A DNA stretch of 64,000 bases, taken from Gaiellasilicea sp963784895 (GTDB taxonomy: Bacteria; Actinomycetota; Thermoleophilia; Gaiellales; Gaiellaceae). The notes beneath the pieces are model-generated. The model did no database searches, was not told the origin of the DNA, and saw only the letters and a program-made list of their open reading frames with translations. Location: the NCBI GenBank assembly GCA_963784895.1, contig CAWATM010000019.1:48563-112562 (forward strand), written 5' to 3'. Made by a program: the position numbers and the translations under genes. Positions 25,769-33,437 of the stretch are shown here, in pieces (position 1 is the stretch's first letter; the number at the start of each line of letters is the position of its first letter).

Positions 25769-25782
25769 AACGTTCCGCGGCT

Positions 25783-26733
25783 ATGGCGAGAAGCTGGTCA
25801 GAGTTGCTGGGAGACGCCGAGGGGCCGGAGGAGACTCCGGAACAGCGCGAGGGCTTCTTCGGCCGCCTGCGCGACTCGCTCGGCAAGAGCAGGCGCGCGC
25901 TGACCGGCGAGCTTGCCGCAGCCACGTTCGATCCGGGCAACGACGAGGACTGGGAGCGGCTCGAGGAGGCGCTGATCCAGGGTGACGTCGGCGTCCGCGC
26001 CACGGCTGAGCTCGTGCGCCGGCTCGAGGCCCGCAACGAGCTGACCGACCTGAACGCGGCGCTGGTCGAGGAGATCGCCGAGATGCTCGGTGAGCCGGGA
26101 ACGCTGAACCTGCCCGGTGGCCCGAGCGTCATCCTCGTCGTCGGCGTCAACGGCACCGGCAAGACGACCACGATCGGGAAGCTGGCGCAGAAGCTGCGCG
26201 AGCACGACCGCACGGTCCTCCTCGGCGCCGCCGATACCTGGCGCGCCGCAGCGGAGGAGCAGCTCGAGATCTGGGCCGAGCGGGCGCAGGCCGACTTCGT
26301 CGGCGCGGCGCAGGGCGCCGATCCCGCCGCGGTCGCCTACGACGCCGTCGAGGCAGCCCGCGCCCGCGGCAAGGACGTCGCGATCGTCGACACCGCCGGG
26401 CGCCTGCACACGCAGTCGAACCTGATGGAGGAGCTGGCGAAGGTCCGCCGGGTGATCGAGAGCCGGCTCGAGGGCGCCCCGCACGAGACGCTGCTCGTCG
26501 TCGATGCAACCACCGGCCAGAACGGGCTCCAACAGGCCCGCCTCTTCAGCGAGACGGCCGGCGTCACGGGTGTCGCGCTGACGAAGTTGGACGGTTCCGC
26601 CAAGGGCGGGATCGCCGTCGCGATCGCGTACGAGCTCGGGCTGCCGGTGAAGCTGATCGGCGTCGGCGAAGGGCTCGACGACCTGCGCCCATTCGACCCG
26701 CAGGACTTCGCGCGCGCACTCGTCTCGGCGTAG
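25783..26733 (+). CDS. ftsY: Signal recognition particle receptor FtsY
   Basis: SRP-type GTPase that docks ribosome-SRP complexes at the membrane. The N domain (residues to about 100) follows a short acidic start. The G domain has GVNGTGKTTTIGKLA, DTAGRLHTQSNLM, the insertion-box region AADTWRAAAEEQL, and TKLDGSAKGG. The 316-residue length indicates a receptor with a short membrane-targeting A region. Its partner ffh lies 450 bases downstream. A TAACGT box (25768-25773) lies 9 bases before the ATG. Confidence 0.96.
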   Translation: MARSWSELLGDAEGPEETPEQREGFFGRLRDSLGKSRRALTGELAAATFDPGNDEDWERLEEALIQGDVGVRATAELVRRLEARNELTDLNAALVEEIAEMLGEPGTLNLPGGPSVILVVGVNGTGKTTTIGKLAQKLREHDRTVLLGAADTWRAAAEEQLEIWAERAQADFVGAAQGADPAAVAYDAVEAARARGKDVAIVDTAGRLHTQSNLMEELAKVRRVIESRLEGAPHETLLVVDATTGQNGLQQARLFSETAGVTGVALTKLDGSAKGGIAVAIAYELGLPVKLIGVGEGLDDLRPFDPQDFARALVSA

Positions 26734-26736
26734 CCT
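26731..26736 (+). promoter_or_regulatory. -10 box TAGCCT fused to the ftsY stop codon
   Basis: The TAG stop of ftsY begins this box, which ends 6 bases before the ATG at 26743. Confidence 0.5.
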
Positions 26737-26742
26737 CCGCGC

Positions 26743-26922
26743 ATGGCGGACGAGAACGGGCTGCGGATCGCGCTCGGGCCGGTCGGCGCGACCGGGCTCG
26801 TGCTCCTGCTGCTGGGCCTGCTGCGCCGCTCGTCCGGCCTCGCGGCCGCGGGCGCGATCGCCGTTGCGGCCGACGTGACCCTCCCGCAGCTGCGCGGCTT
26901 CGCGGCGATGCGCCCCGACTGA
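26743..26922 (+). CDS. Small hydrophobic protein, 59 residues
   Basis: A short frame between ftsY and the dodecin gene, starting MADENGLRIALGPVGATG and ending at a TGA at 26920-26922. Two hydrophobic stretches (VGATGLVLLLLGLL and GLAAAGAIAVAADVTL) separated by the basic turn RRSS suggest a membrane hairpin. A TAGCCT box 6 bases before the ATG, formed by the ftsY stop, supports expression. I do not recognise a family. Proximity to ftsY and ffh may hint at membrane targeting, but that is inference. Confidence 0.6.
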   Translation: MADENGLRIALGPVGATGLVLLLLGLLRRSSGLAAAGAIAVAADVTLPQLRGFAAMRPD

Positions 26923-26931
26923 CCGGCTGCG

Positions 26932-27144
26932 CTAGCGGTCGCCCTCGACCGCGAACGCGATGTTGACCGTCGTCTTGAACGTGGTGATCTTCCCGTCCGC
27001 GACGTCGCAGCTCATCGACATCACCTGGGCGCCCGAGACGCCGCGCAGCGTCTTCGAGGCCTCGGTGACCGCGACCTGAGCCGCCTCTGCAAAGCCGTCG
27101 GGGGAGCTGCCGATGACGGTGATCACCTTCGCGATGCTGGCCAT
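26932..27144 (-). CDS. Dodecin (flavin storage)
   Basis: 70-residue dodecin, which forms dodecameric shells that store or buffer flavins. The protein ASIAKVITVIGSSPDGFAEAAQVAV continues to MSCDVADGKITTFKTTVNIAFAVEG, the typical strand-helix-strand-strand layout. The start at 27144 is chosen because AAGGAGG precedes it by 4 bases on the minus strand, a strong ribosome site; longer in-frame starts extend into the ffh promoter. It is divergent from ffh. Together with the riboflavin genes it points to active flavin management. Confidence 0.92.
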   Translation of the reverse strand: MASIAKVITVIGSSPDGFAEAAQVAVTEASKTLRGVSGAQVMSMSCDVADGKITTFKTTVNIAFAVEGDR

Positions 27145-27174
27145 GCCGCCTCCTTCAGTTGTTTGCCGGGTATC

Positions 27175-27180
27175 TACACT
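27175..27180 (+). promoter_or_regulatory. -10 box TACACT of ffh
   Basis: Ends 8 bases before the GTG at 27189, favouring that start over an upstream in-frame TTG. Confidence 0.6.
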
Positions 27181-27188
27181 GTCCGCCC

Positions 27189-28526
27189 GTGTTCGACACC
27201 CTCTCAGACAAGCTCCAGCACGCACTCGGCGACCTGCGCGGCAAGGGCCGCCTCGACGAGGAGGCGATCTCGAAGGCGATGCGCGAGATCCGGCTCGCGC
27301 TGCTCGAGGCCGACGTCAACTTCCAGGTCGTGAAGGACTTCGTGGCGCAGGTGAGGGAGCGCGCGACGGGCCAGGACGTGCTCAAGGGCCTCGACGCGGG
27401 GCAGCAGGTGGTGAAGATCGTCCATGAAGAGCTGACAGCCCTGATGGGGTCCGGCGACTCACGGCTCGCCTTCGGCAAGCCGCCGACCGTGATCCTGCTC
27501 GCAGGCCTCCAAGGCTCCGGTAAGACCACCACCTCGGCCAAGCTCGCGCTGCTCCTGCGCAAGGACGGGAAGAAGCCGACACTGATCGCCGCCGACCTGC
27601 AGCGGCCCGCGGCGATCGACCAGCTCGAGCAGCTCGGTCGCCAGATCCAGATCCCGGTCTACCGGCGCGACACGCAGGACCCGGTCGAGGTCGTCAAATA
27701 CGGGCTCGATGCCGCCCGCGAGGCCGGCAACGACGTCGTCATCGTCGATACGGCGGGCCGCCTGCACGTGGACGAGGATTTGATGCAGGAGCTGGCGCGT
27801 GTCCGCGATGCGGCGAAGCCGACCAACGTCCTGCTGGTGCTCGACGCGATGACCGGCCAGGAGGCGGTCAACGTCGCCGAGTCGTTCTTCGAGCGCATCG
27901 CCTTCGACGGTGTCGTCCTGACGAAGCTCGACGGCGACGCCCGCGGCGGCGCCGCGCTCTCCGTTCGGGCGGTCACGGGCAAACCGGTGAAGCTCGTCTC
28001 GATCGGCGAGAAGCTCGATCAGCTCGAGTACTTCCATCCCGATCGGATGGCGTCGCGGATCCTCGGCATGGGCGACGTGCTGACGCTGATCGAGAAGGCG
28101 GAGGCGGCGGTCGAGGAGGACGAGCAGGCGGCGATGGAGGCGCGCATGCGCGCGGGCATCTTCACCTTCGACGACTTCCTCGCGGCCCAGAAGATGCTGA
28201 AGAAGATGGGGCCGCTGCAGGGCGTGTTGAAGATGATCCCGGGCCTCGGCAACCAGCTGAAGGACGTCGACATCGACGAGCGCCAGCTCGCGCGCGTCGA
28301 GGCGATCGTGCTCTCGATGACGCCGCAGGAGCGCGGCAGGCCGCATCTGATCGACGGCTCCCGCCGCCAGCGGATCGCGGCCGGCTCCGGCCAGACGATC
28401 CAGGACGTGAACAAGCTCCTCTCCGCCCGCAAGCAGATGGAGAAGATGATGAAGCAGATGGGGAAGGGAAAGATGCCTACACTTCCCGGGCAAAACGCCA
28501 AGATGACCAAGACAGGACGGAGATAA
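27189..28526 (+). CDS. ffh: Signal recognition particle protein Ffh
   Basis: GTPase that binds 4.5S RNA and signal sequences of nascent membrane and secreted proteins. N domain FDTLSDKLQHALGDLRGKG, G domain GLQGSGKTTTSAKLA, DTAGRLHVDEDLM and TKLDGDARGGAALS. The methionine-rich M domain begins around residue 320 (KKMGPLQGVLKMIPGLG) and contains the RNA-binding SRRQRIAAGSG. It has 445 residues. It starts a tight run with rpsP, khpA, rimM, trmD and lepB. Confidence 0.97.
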   Translation: MFDTLSDKLQHALGDLRGKGRLDEEAISKAMREIRLALLEADVNFQVVKDFVAQVRERATGQDVLKGLDAGQQVVKIVHEELTALMGSGDSRLAFGKPPTVILLAGLQGSGKTTTSAKLALLLRKDGKKPTLIAADLQRPAAIDQLEQLGRQIQIPVYRRDTQDPVEVVKYGLDAAREAGNDVVIVDTAGRLHVDEDLMQELARVRDAAKPTNVLLVLDAMTGQEAVNVAESFFERIAFDGVVLTKLDGDARGGAALSVRAVTGKPVKLVSIGEKLDQLEYFHPDRMASRILGMGDVLTLIEKAEAAVEEDEQAAMEARMRAGIFTFDDFLAAQKMLKKMGPLQGVLKMIPGLGNQLKDVDIDERQLARVEAIVLSMTPQERGRPHLIDGSRRQRIAAGSGQTIQDVNKLLSARKQMEKMMKQMGKGKMPTLPGQNAKMTKTGRR

Positions 28527-28529
28527 GCA

Positions 28530-28778
28530 GTGGCAGTACGGATGAGGCTGACGCGCGTCGGCTCGAAGAAGAACCCGATCTACCGCGTGGTCGTCGCCGA
28601 CCAGCGCTCGCCGCGTGACGGCCGCTTCATCGAGATCGTCGGGCGCTACAACCCGCAGACCGACCCCTCGACGATCGAGCTCGACGAGGCGAAGGTGACC
28701 GAGTGGCTCGGCAAGGGCGCGCAGCCCTCCGACGCAGTCGCCAAGCTGATCAAGGCCGCCGGCATTTCCACGTCGTAG
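28530..28778 (+). CDS. rpsP: Ribosomal protein bS16
   Basis: 82-residue small-subunit protein: AVRMRLTRVGSKKNPIYRVVVADQRSPRDGRFIE is the family opening. The GTG start follows GGAG by 7 bases and lies 3 bases after ffh. The stop overlaps the khpA GTG by one base (TAGTG). Confidence 0.97.
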   Translation: MAVRMRLTRVGSKKNPIYRVVVADQRSPRDGRFIEIVGRYNPQTDPSTIELDEAKVTEWLGKGAQPSDAVAKLIKAAGISTS

Positions 28779-29008
28779 TGGCTGAACTACTGACCTGGCT
28801 TGCGAAGCAGCTCGTCGACGATCCGGACGCGGTTCGCGTCGAGCAGGTCGAGCGTGAGGACGCGACCGTGCTCGAGCTCTACGTCGCGCCGGATGACCGC
28901 GGCAAGGTGATCGGCCGCCAGGGCCGGCTGGCCCGGGCGCTGCGCACGATCGTGCGCGCCAGTGCCGCCGGATCGCGCAAGCGCGTGATCCTCGACATCG
29001 TGGAATGA
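28778..29008 (+). CDS. khpA: KhpA, KH-domain RNA-binding protein
   Basis: 76-residue single KH-domain protein (KhpA/YlqC), a global RNA binder that in Gram-positives pairs with KhpB and affects cell division and small RNAs. The nucleic-acid loop is the GxxG of KVIGRQGRLARALRTIVRA. GTG at 28778 overlaps the rpsP stop by one base, and the end overlaps rimM as ATGA, the standard rpsP-khpA-rimM-trmD arrangement. Confidence 0.95.
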   Translation: MAELLTWLAKQLVDDPDAVRVEQVEREDATVLELYVAPDDRGKVIGRQGRLARALRTIVRASAAGSRKRVILDIVE

Positions 29009-29478
29009 GCGACGAGCTCGTGGCGGTCGGCCGCGTCGGCCGCCCGCACGGCGTCGACGGCTCCTTCTTCGTCGAGGGCGCGAGCGAGGCGCCGGAGCGT
29101 TTCGCCAAGGGAGCGGTCCTGCTCGTCGAAGGCGCCCCGGCCCGTGTCGCCGTCTCGAAGCGCGGCGCGGGCGGCCGGCCGGTGATCAAGCTCGACCGGC
29201 CCGTCTCTCGCGGTGCGACGCTGGCGATTCGCCGCGACGAGCTGCCCGAGCCGGACGAAGACTCCTACTACGTCTTCCAGCTCGTCGGCCTGCGCGTCGA
29301 GGAGGAAGGCGGCCGTGCGCTCGGTACTGTCATCGAGGTGGACAACGGCCCTGCCAACGACACGCTGGAGCTCGACTCCGGCCTGCTCCTGCCGCTCGTC
29401 GAGTCCTGCGTGCTCGAGGTCGACCTGAACGCGGGGAGAGTCCTCGTCGCTCGCGGCTTCGCGGACGCCGACGAGTAA
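29005..29478 (+). CDS. rimM: Ribosome maturation factor RimM
   Basis: Assists late 30S assembly around protein S19. 157 residues: N-terminal barrel VAVGRVGRPHGVDGSFFVEG, and a C-terminal PRC barrel with DSYYVFQLVGLRVEEEGG and LLLPLVESCVLEVDLNAGRVLV. It overlaps khpA by ATGA. The TAA stop is also the start of the trmD -10 box. Confidence 0.94.
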   Translation: MSDELVAVGRVGRPHGVDGSFFVEGASEAPERFAKGAVLLVEGAPARVAVSKRGAGGRPVIKLDRPVSRGATLAIRRDELPEPDEDSYYVFQLVGLRVEEEGGRALGTVIEVDNGPANDTLELDSGLLLPLVESCVLEVDLNAGRVLVARGFADADE

Positions 29479-29481
29479 CCT
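29476..29481 (+). promoter_or_regulatory. -10 box TAACCT of trmD, fused to the rimM stop codon
   Basis: Begins with the rimM TAA and ends 9 bases before the trmD GTG. Confidence 0.45.
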
Positions 29482-29490
29482 GCGCCGACC

Positions 29491-30147
29491 GTGCGCCTCG
29501 ACGTCTTCACCCAGGTACCTCACGCTTTCGCGTGGATGACCGAGCAGCGGCCCGTTGCGAACGTACTCGGCACCGAGCTCGAGCTGCGGCTCTTCAACTA
29601 CCGCGACACGACCCCGCTGCGGGCCGGCCAGGTCGACGACGAGCCCTACGGCGGCGGCGCCGGGATGGTGCTCCGCGTCGACGTCGTCGCGGCGGCGCTC
29701 GGAGCCGTCTACGGCGAGCAGCCGCGTCAGCGCGTGATCGCGCTGACGCCGCAGGGCCGGCCGCTGACCCAGGCGGTGGTCGAGGAGCTCGCCGCCGAGC
29801 CGGAGCTGACGCTCCTCTCTTCGCGCTTCGAGGGCTTCGACGAGCGGATCGTCGCCCACCTCGCCTCCGACGCGATCTCGATCGGCCCCTACGTCCTCTC
29901 GGGAGGTGAGCTACCGGCGATGGTCTTGCTCGACGCGATCGCCCGGCGGCTGCCCGGCGCGCTCGCAGACGGATCGGGCGAGCACGAGAGCTTCTCGGCC
30001 GAGCTCGAGGGCGGGCTCGAATACCCGCACTACACGCGGCCGGCCGAGTTCCGCGGCTGGAACGTCCCCGAGATCCTGCTCTCCGGCGACCACGGCCGCG
30101 TCGCCGAGTGGCGCCGCGAGCAGAGCCGCGCCCGGAGCGCTCGATGA
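29491..30147 (+). CDS. trmD: tRNA (guanine-N1)-methyltransferase TrmD
   Basis: Methylates G37 next to the anticodon, preventing frameshifting. It is a knotted SPOUT enzyme: LRLFNYRDTTPLRAGQVDDEPYGGGAGMVLR at the front, ISIGPYVLSGGELPAMVLLDAIARRLPG in the knot. 218 residues. The GTG start follows the rimM stop by 12 bases. Its end overlaps lepB as ATGA. Confidence 0.96.
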   Translation: MRLDVFTQVPHAFAWMTEQRPVANVLGTELELRLFNYRDTTPLRAGQVDDEPYGGGAGMVLRVDVVAAALGAVYGEQPRQRVIALTPQGRPLTQAVVEELAAEPELTLLSSRFEGFDERIVAHLASDAISIGPYVLSGGELPAMVLLDAIARRLPGALADGSGEHESFSAELEGGLEYPHYTRPAEFRGWNVPEILLSGDHGRVAEWRREQSRARSAR

Positions 30148-31355
30148 GCGACTACGAGCGGTACGGCTGGGAACCGGACGGCTCGCGGCGGGAGCCGCCG
30201 GCGCCTGCCCAGACCGAGGACGGGGGCTCCACCGGCCTTGCGCTCCTGGCCGGCCTCGTCGCAGCGGTCGCGGGCGGCGTCGCCTGGGGCCTGATCTCCA
30301 AGCACACCGACTACGAGGTCGGGATCGTCGCCTGGGGGATCGGCTTCGTCGCCGGGTTCGCGGTCGAGCGCGCAGCCGGCGGCCGCCGCTCCCCCGACCT
30401 GCAGGCGGTCGCGGTCGTGTCGGCGCTGCTCGGCGTTCTGATCGGCAAGTACCTCGGGTTCGCGTTCGCGGTGCAGGAGGCGGAGGAGGGTTTCGGCACG
30501 CAGACCGGGCTGTTCTCGGGTGAGATGTTCTCGCTCTTCCGCGAGAACCTGCGCGAGGTGTTCGGCCTCTTCGACCTGCTCTGGACCGGGCTCGCCGTCG
30601 CGTCCGCGTGGTACGCGCTCCGGCCCGAGGAGACGACGCCGGACCCCGACCCGGAGCCGGAGCGGGTGCCGATGGCGCTGCCGGAGTCGTTCCCGGAGCC
30701 GTTCGTGACGCCGACGGAGCCGGCGCCGCCCCAGCGCCATTCACGGAACCCCGTCGATCGCCTCACGCGTGGGCTGCCGCACGGCTGGCGCGTCACGATC
30801 GACTGGGTCGTCACGATCGCCGGCGCGATCGCGATCGTGCTCGCGATCAAGGCGTGGGTGGTCAACCCCTACCGGATCCCGTCCTCCTCGATGGAGCCGA
30901 CGCTCCACTGCGCGCGCGACGCGAGCGGCTGCGAGGCGCGCTGGTCCGACCGCGTCCTCGCGAACCGCTTCATCTACCGCTTCCGGGATCCCCGCCGTGG
31001 CGAGATCGTCGTCTTCGAGACCCCGCCGGCGGCCCGGCAGCGCTGCGGCGCCGGCGGCACGTTCGTCAAGCGGCTGATCGGCCTGCCCGGCGAGCGCGTG
31101 GAGCTGCGCAACATCGGTGGCTCCAGCTACGTCTTCATCGACGGGCGCAGGCTCGAAGAGCCGTACATCCAGCCGGACCGGCGCGACACGCGCGGCGCGG
31201 AGACGTTCGAGGTGCCGCAGGGCCAGTACTTCATGATGGGCGACAACCGCTCCCAATCGTGCGACTCGCGCGAGTGGGGGACGGTTCCGCGCGACAACCT
31301 GATCGGCAAGGTCTTCGCGACGTACTGGCCGCCGAATCGCATCAGCGTTCGCTAG
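30144..31355 (+). CDS. lepB: Signal peptidase I with multi-pass N-terminal domain
   Basis: Removes signal peptides at the outer face of the membrane. The catalytic part starts near residue 220 after a membrane anchor (VVTIAGAIAIVLAIKAWVV). The nucleophile is S249 in PSSSMEPTL and the general base K309 in TFVKRLIGLPGE; box E is GDNRSQSCDSREWG. The first 190 residues are unusual: hydrophobic segments around LALLAGLVAAVAGGVAWGLI, VGIVAWGIGFVAGFAV, AVAVVSALLGVLIGKYLG and LFDLLWTGLAVASAWYAL suggest four membrane passes before a proline-rich linker. The total of 403 residues is well above the usual 200-300. A shared transcript with trmD and ffh fits a targeting/secretion role. Confidence 0.93.
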   Translation: MSDYERYGWEPDGSRREPPAPAQTEDGGSTGLALLAGLVAAVAGGVAWGLISKHTDYEVGIVAWGIGFVAGFAVERAAGGRRSPDLQAVAVVSALLGVLIGKYLGFAFAVQEAEEGFGTQTGLFSGEMFSLFRENLREVFGLFDLLWTGLAVASAWYALRPEETTPDPDPEPERVPMALPESFPEPFVTPTEPAPPQRHSRNPVDRLTRGLPHGWRVTIDWVVTIAGAIAIVLAIKAWVVNPYRIPSSSMEPTLHCARDASGCEARWSDRVLANRFIYRFRDPRRGEIVVFETPPAARQRCGAGGTFVKRLIGLPGERVELRNIGGSSYVFIDGRRLEEPYIQPDRRDTRGAETFEVPQGQYFMMGDNRSQSCDSREWGTVPRDNLIGKVFATYWPPNRISVR

Positions 31356-31361
31356 TTTCGC

Positions 31362-31367
31362 TACCAT
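31362..31367 (+). promoter_or_regulatory. -10 box TACCAT upstream of rplS
   Basis: Lies 30 bases before the rplS ATG, so a short leader is expected, with GAGG at 31381 as a weak ribosome site. Confidence 0.4.
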
Positions 31368-31397
31368 TGGCCGCCGGTCTGAGGCCGACCCTTTGTC

Positions 31398-32003
31398 ATG
31401 AGCACGATCATCGAGAGCATCGAGCAGCGCCAGCTGCGCAAGGACATCCCCCGCTTCAAGGCGGGCGACACCGTCCGCGTGCACTTCCAGGTGATCGAGG
31501 GCCAGCGTCGCCGCGTCCAGGTCTTCGAGGGGATCGTGATCAAGCGTCAGGGGTCCGGCGCGCGCGAGACGTTCACCGTCCGCAAGCAGTCCTTCGGCGT
31601 CGGCGTCGAGCGGACGTTCCCGGTGCACTCGCCGAAGATCGAGAAGATCGAGGTCGGCGCGATCGGCGACGTCAACCGCGCCAAGCTCTACTACCTGCGC
31701 GAGAAGATCGGCAAGAAGGCCCGCGTCCGCGAGCTGCGCCAGACGCCCGCCCAGCTCGCCGCCGCGCGCGCCGAGTCGGAGGCGAACCAGGCCGCGCTCG
31801 ACGCAGCCGCCGCCGAGGCGCGGGCCGCGGAGGAGGCCGCCGCGGTCGAGGCCGAGCCCGCGGACGCTCCTGCAGAGCCCGAGCCCGTCGAGGAGGCTTC
31901 GGTCGAGGAGTCTGCGGCCGAGGAGCCCGTTGCCGAGGAGCCGGTCGCCGAGGCGGATGCCGCCGACGCGGCCGAAGACGCACCCGCTGACGCGAAGGCG
32001 TAG
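31398..32003 (+). CDS. rplS: Ribosomal protein bL19 with long acidic tail
   Basis: Large-subunit protein at the subunit interface. Residues 1-115 are an ordinary L19 (IESIEQRQLRKDIPRFKAGDTVRVHFQVIEG, GVGVERTFPVHSPKIEKIEV, KLYYLREKIGKKARVREL). About 85 further residues form a low-complexity tail rich in Ala, Glu and Pro, as sometimes seen in actinobacterial ribosomal proteins. The last 47 bases are shared with the lipoprotein gene in another frame, which may have shaped this tail. Confidence 0.95.
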   Translation: MSTIIESIEQRQLRKDIPRFKAGDTVRVHFQVIEGQRRRVQVFEGIVIKRQGSGARETFTVRKQSFGVGVERTFPVHSPKIEKIEVGAIGDVNRAKLYYLREKIGKKARVRELRQTPAQLAAARAESEANQAALDAAAAEARAAEEAAAVEAEPADAPAEPEPVEEASVEESAAEEPVAEEPVAEADAADAAEDAPADAKA

Positions 32004-32313
32004 CGCCGCCACGCTGACGGCGTTAGCCCTCCTGGCCGCGGGCTGCGGCGTCGAGGACGCACAGCAGGAGGCCGCGCGCGAAGAGGTGCAGACGTACCTG
32101 CGCTCGCAGGCGGAGACCTACGACGTCGACGACGTCCACTGCACCGACGCCGCCGGGGTCTGGTTCGGCGAGGTGGAGACGGACGTGTTCATCTGCGCCG
32201 TCCGGCTCGTCGAGGGCGGCTGCGACTGGTTCGAAGTACGGGTCGACCGGGAGCGGCAGCGCGTGGCGGTGGCGGTGGCGCAGCGCGACGCCGGCTGCAC
32301 GCTGGGTTTTTGA
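31957..32313 (+). CDS. Small secreted lipoprotein
   Basis: 118-residue predicted lipoprotein of unknown function. A basic n-region (RPKTHPLTRRR), a hydrophobic core (SAATLTALALL) and the lipobox LAAGC put the lipidated Cys at residue 30. The mature part is about 88 residues with four further cysteines (in HCTDA, ICAVR, GCDWF and GCTLG), perhaps two disulfides. The ATG at 31957 lies inside rplS, so the n-region is encoded by the other frame of the L19 tail. No family is recognised. Confidence 0.7.
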   Translation: MPPTRPKTHPLTRRRSAATLTALALLAAGCGVEDAQQEAAREEVQTYLRSQAETYDVDDVHCTDAAGVWFGEVETDVFICAVRLVEGGCDWFEVRVDRERQRVAVAVAQRDAGCTLGF

Positions 32314-32367
32314 AGACGTGGCACAGAATCGGAACGATCTCGTCGCAATGACGGCCGCGCAGGCGGC

Positions 32368-32373
32368 TACAGT
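32368..32373 (+). promoter_or_regulatory. -10 box TACAGT of rnhB
   Basis: Ends 6 bases before the GTG at 32380, the leaderless spacing. Confidence 0.55.
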
Positions 32374-32379
32374 CGAGCC

Positions 32380-33070
32380 GTGCCTCGTTCGTCAGGTCAG
32401 CGGCTGCTCTCGTTCGATCGCAAGCTCGGTGCGCGCTTCGTCGCCGGTGCGGACGAGGCCGGGCGCGGCTCGCTCGCCGGGCCACTGGTCGTCGCGGGCG
32501 TGCTGCTCGACTACGAGTGCCTCCGCAATCACCGCGTGCGGCCGCTCGCGTCATTGAACGACTCCAAGCAGGTCTCGCCGGCCGACCGAGAGGAGCTCTT
32601 CCGCGCCGTCGTCGGCTGCGCCGCCCGGATCAGCGTCCGCGTCATCTCTTCCGCCGACATCGACCGCCACGGCCTGCACAAGTCGAACCTGTGGGGGCTG
32701 CGCTCCGTCCTCTCCGATCTCGCGCCGCCGGCGGAGGCGTGCCTCGTCGACGGCTTCCGGCTCGGTCCAGTCCGCGCCGCAGCATCGCGCCGTCATTGAT
32801 GGCGACACGAAGAGCGCCGCGATCGCGGCCGCGTCGATCGTCGCGAAGGTGACCCGCGATCGGGTCATGCGGCGGATCGACGCCCTCTACCCGCGCTACG
32901 GTTTCTCGCGCCACGTCGGCTATATCACCCCGGGGCACTCGGCGGCCGTGCGCGAGCACGGCCCGTCTGAGCAACACCGCCTCTCGTTCAACGCGCTGGC
33001 CTATGCCGCCCTCGCGCCTCTGGCGGGCAACGCCTCCCGGCCGGCGGAGCCGGCCTCCGGCGTTGCCTGA
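32380..33070 (+). pseudogene. rnhB: Ribonuclease HII with one-base frameshift
   Basis: RNase HII removes ribonucleotides from DNA. The N-terminal half reads normally (VAGADEAGRGSLAGPLVVAG with the catalytic Asp-Glu, SLNDSKQVSPADRE, CLVDGFRLGP with the third Asp), then the frame runs into a stop at 32799. Removing one base near 32768-32771 restores SAPQHRAVIDGDTKSAAIAAASIVAKVTRDR and the rest of the enzyme to 33070. The extra base is probably the G between CCA and TCC. It could be a real inactivating mutation or a sequencing error. The promoter is intact and the rplS-rnhB-yraN order is conserved. Confidence 0.88.
33027..33066 (+). terminator. Two-step hairpin at the rnhB end, contains repeat B copy 3
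   Basis: Outer arms GCAACGCC (33027-33034) and GGCGTTGC (33059-33066) enclose an inner stem GGCCGGC/GCCGGCC with a GGA loop (33039-33055). It sits in the last codons and just before the stop, so it contributes the unconserved C-terminus of the protein. Bases 33038-33063 equal 16924-16949. Confidence 0.6.
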
Positions 33071-33101
33071 CACCGCCCTCAGGAATGCGAGGGCCGATAG
33101 C

Positions 33102-33437
33102 GTGAGCTCAGCCGCGCACGGCGCAACGTTGGAGAGGCGGGCCGCCCGCCACTACCGCCTCCGCGGTTACCGGATCATCGGCGCGAACGTCTGGGCGGGC
33201 GGCTACGAGCTCGACCTGATCGTGCGCCGCGGCCGCCGGCTGGTCTTCTGCGAGGTGAAGGGGAAGACCGGCGCCCGCTACGGCGATCCGCTCGAGATGG
33301 TCGACGAGGAAAAGCTGCGCCGTCTCCAGCGCGCCGCCGAGTCGTGGCTCATGCGGAACCCGGACTGCCACGAGCTCGACTGCCGCTTCGAGGTCGTCGC
33401 AGTGCGGCGCGGCCAGCTCGAGCGCGTCGCGGTTTAA
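33102..33437 (+). CDS. YraN family protein (UPF0102)
   Basis: 111-residue protein with a predicted endonuclease-like fold, normally encoded beside rnhB. The motif ANVWAGGYELDLIVRRGRRLVFCEVKGKTGARYGDP carries the acidic residues and the E-V-K core of the family. The start is placed at GTG 33102, right before the conserved helix GATLERRAARHYRLRGYRII. The function is unproven; the sequence suggests a role in DNA or recombination. Confidence 0.9.
   Translation: MSSAAHGATLERRAARHYRLRGYRIIGANVWAGGYELDLIVRRGRRLVFCEVKGKTGARYGDPLEMVDEEKLRRLQRAAESWLMRNPDCHELDCRFEVVAVRRGQLERVAV

Noticed and set aside
28200..28526. Frameshift in the Ffh M domain
   Set aside because: The M-domain sequence reads through in one frame with all motifs; apparent alternatives were shadow frames.
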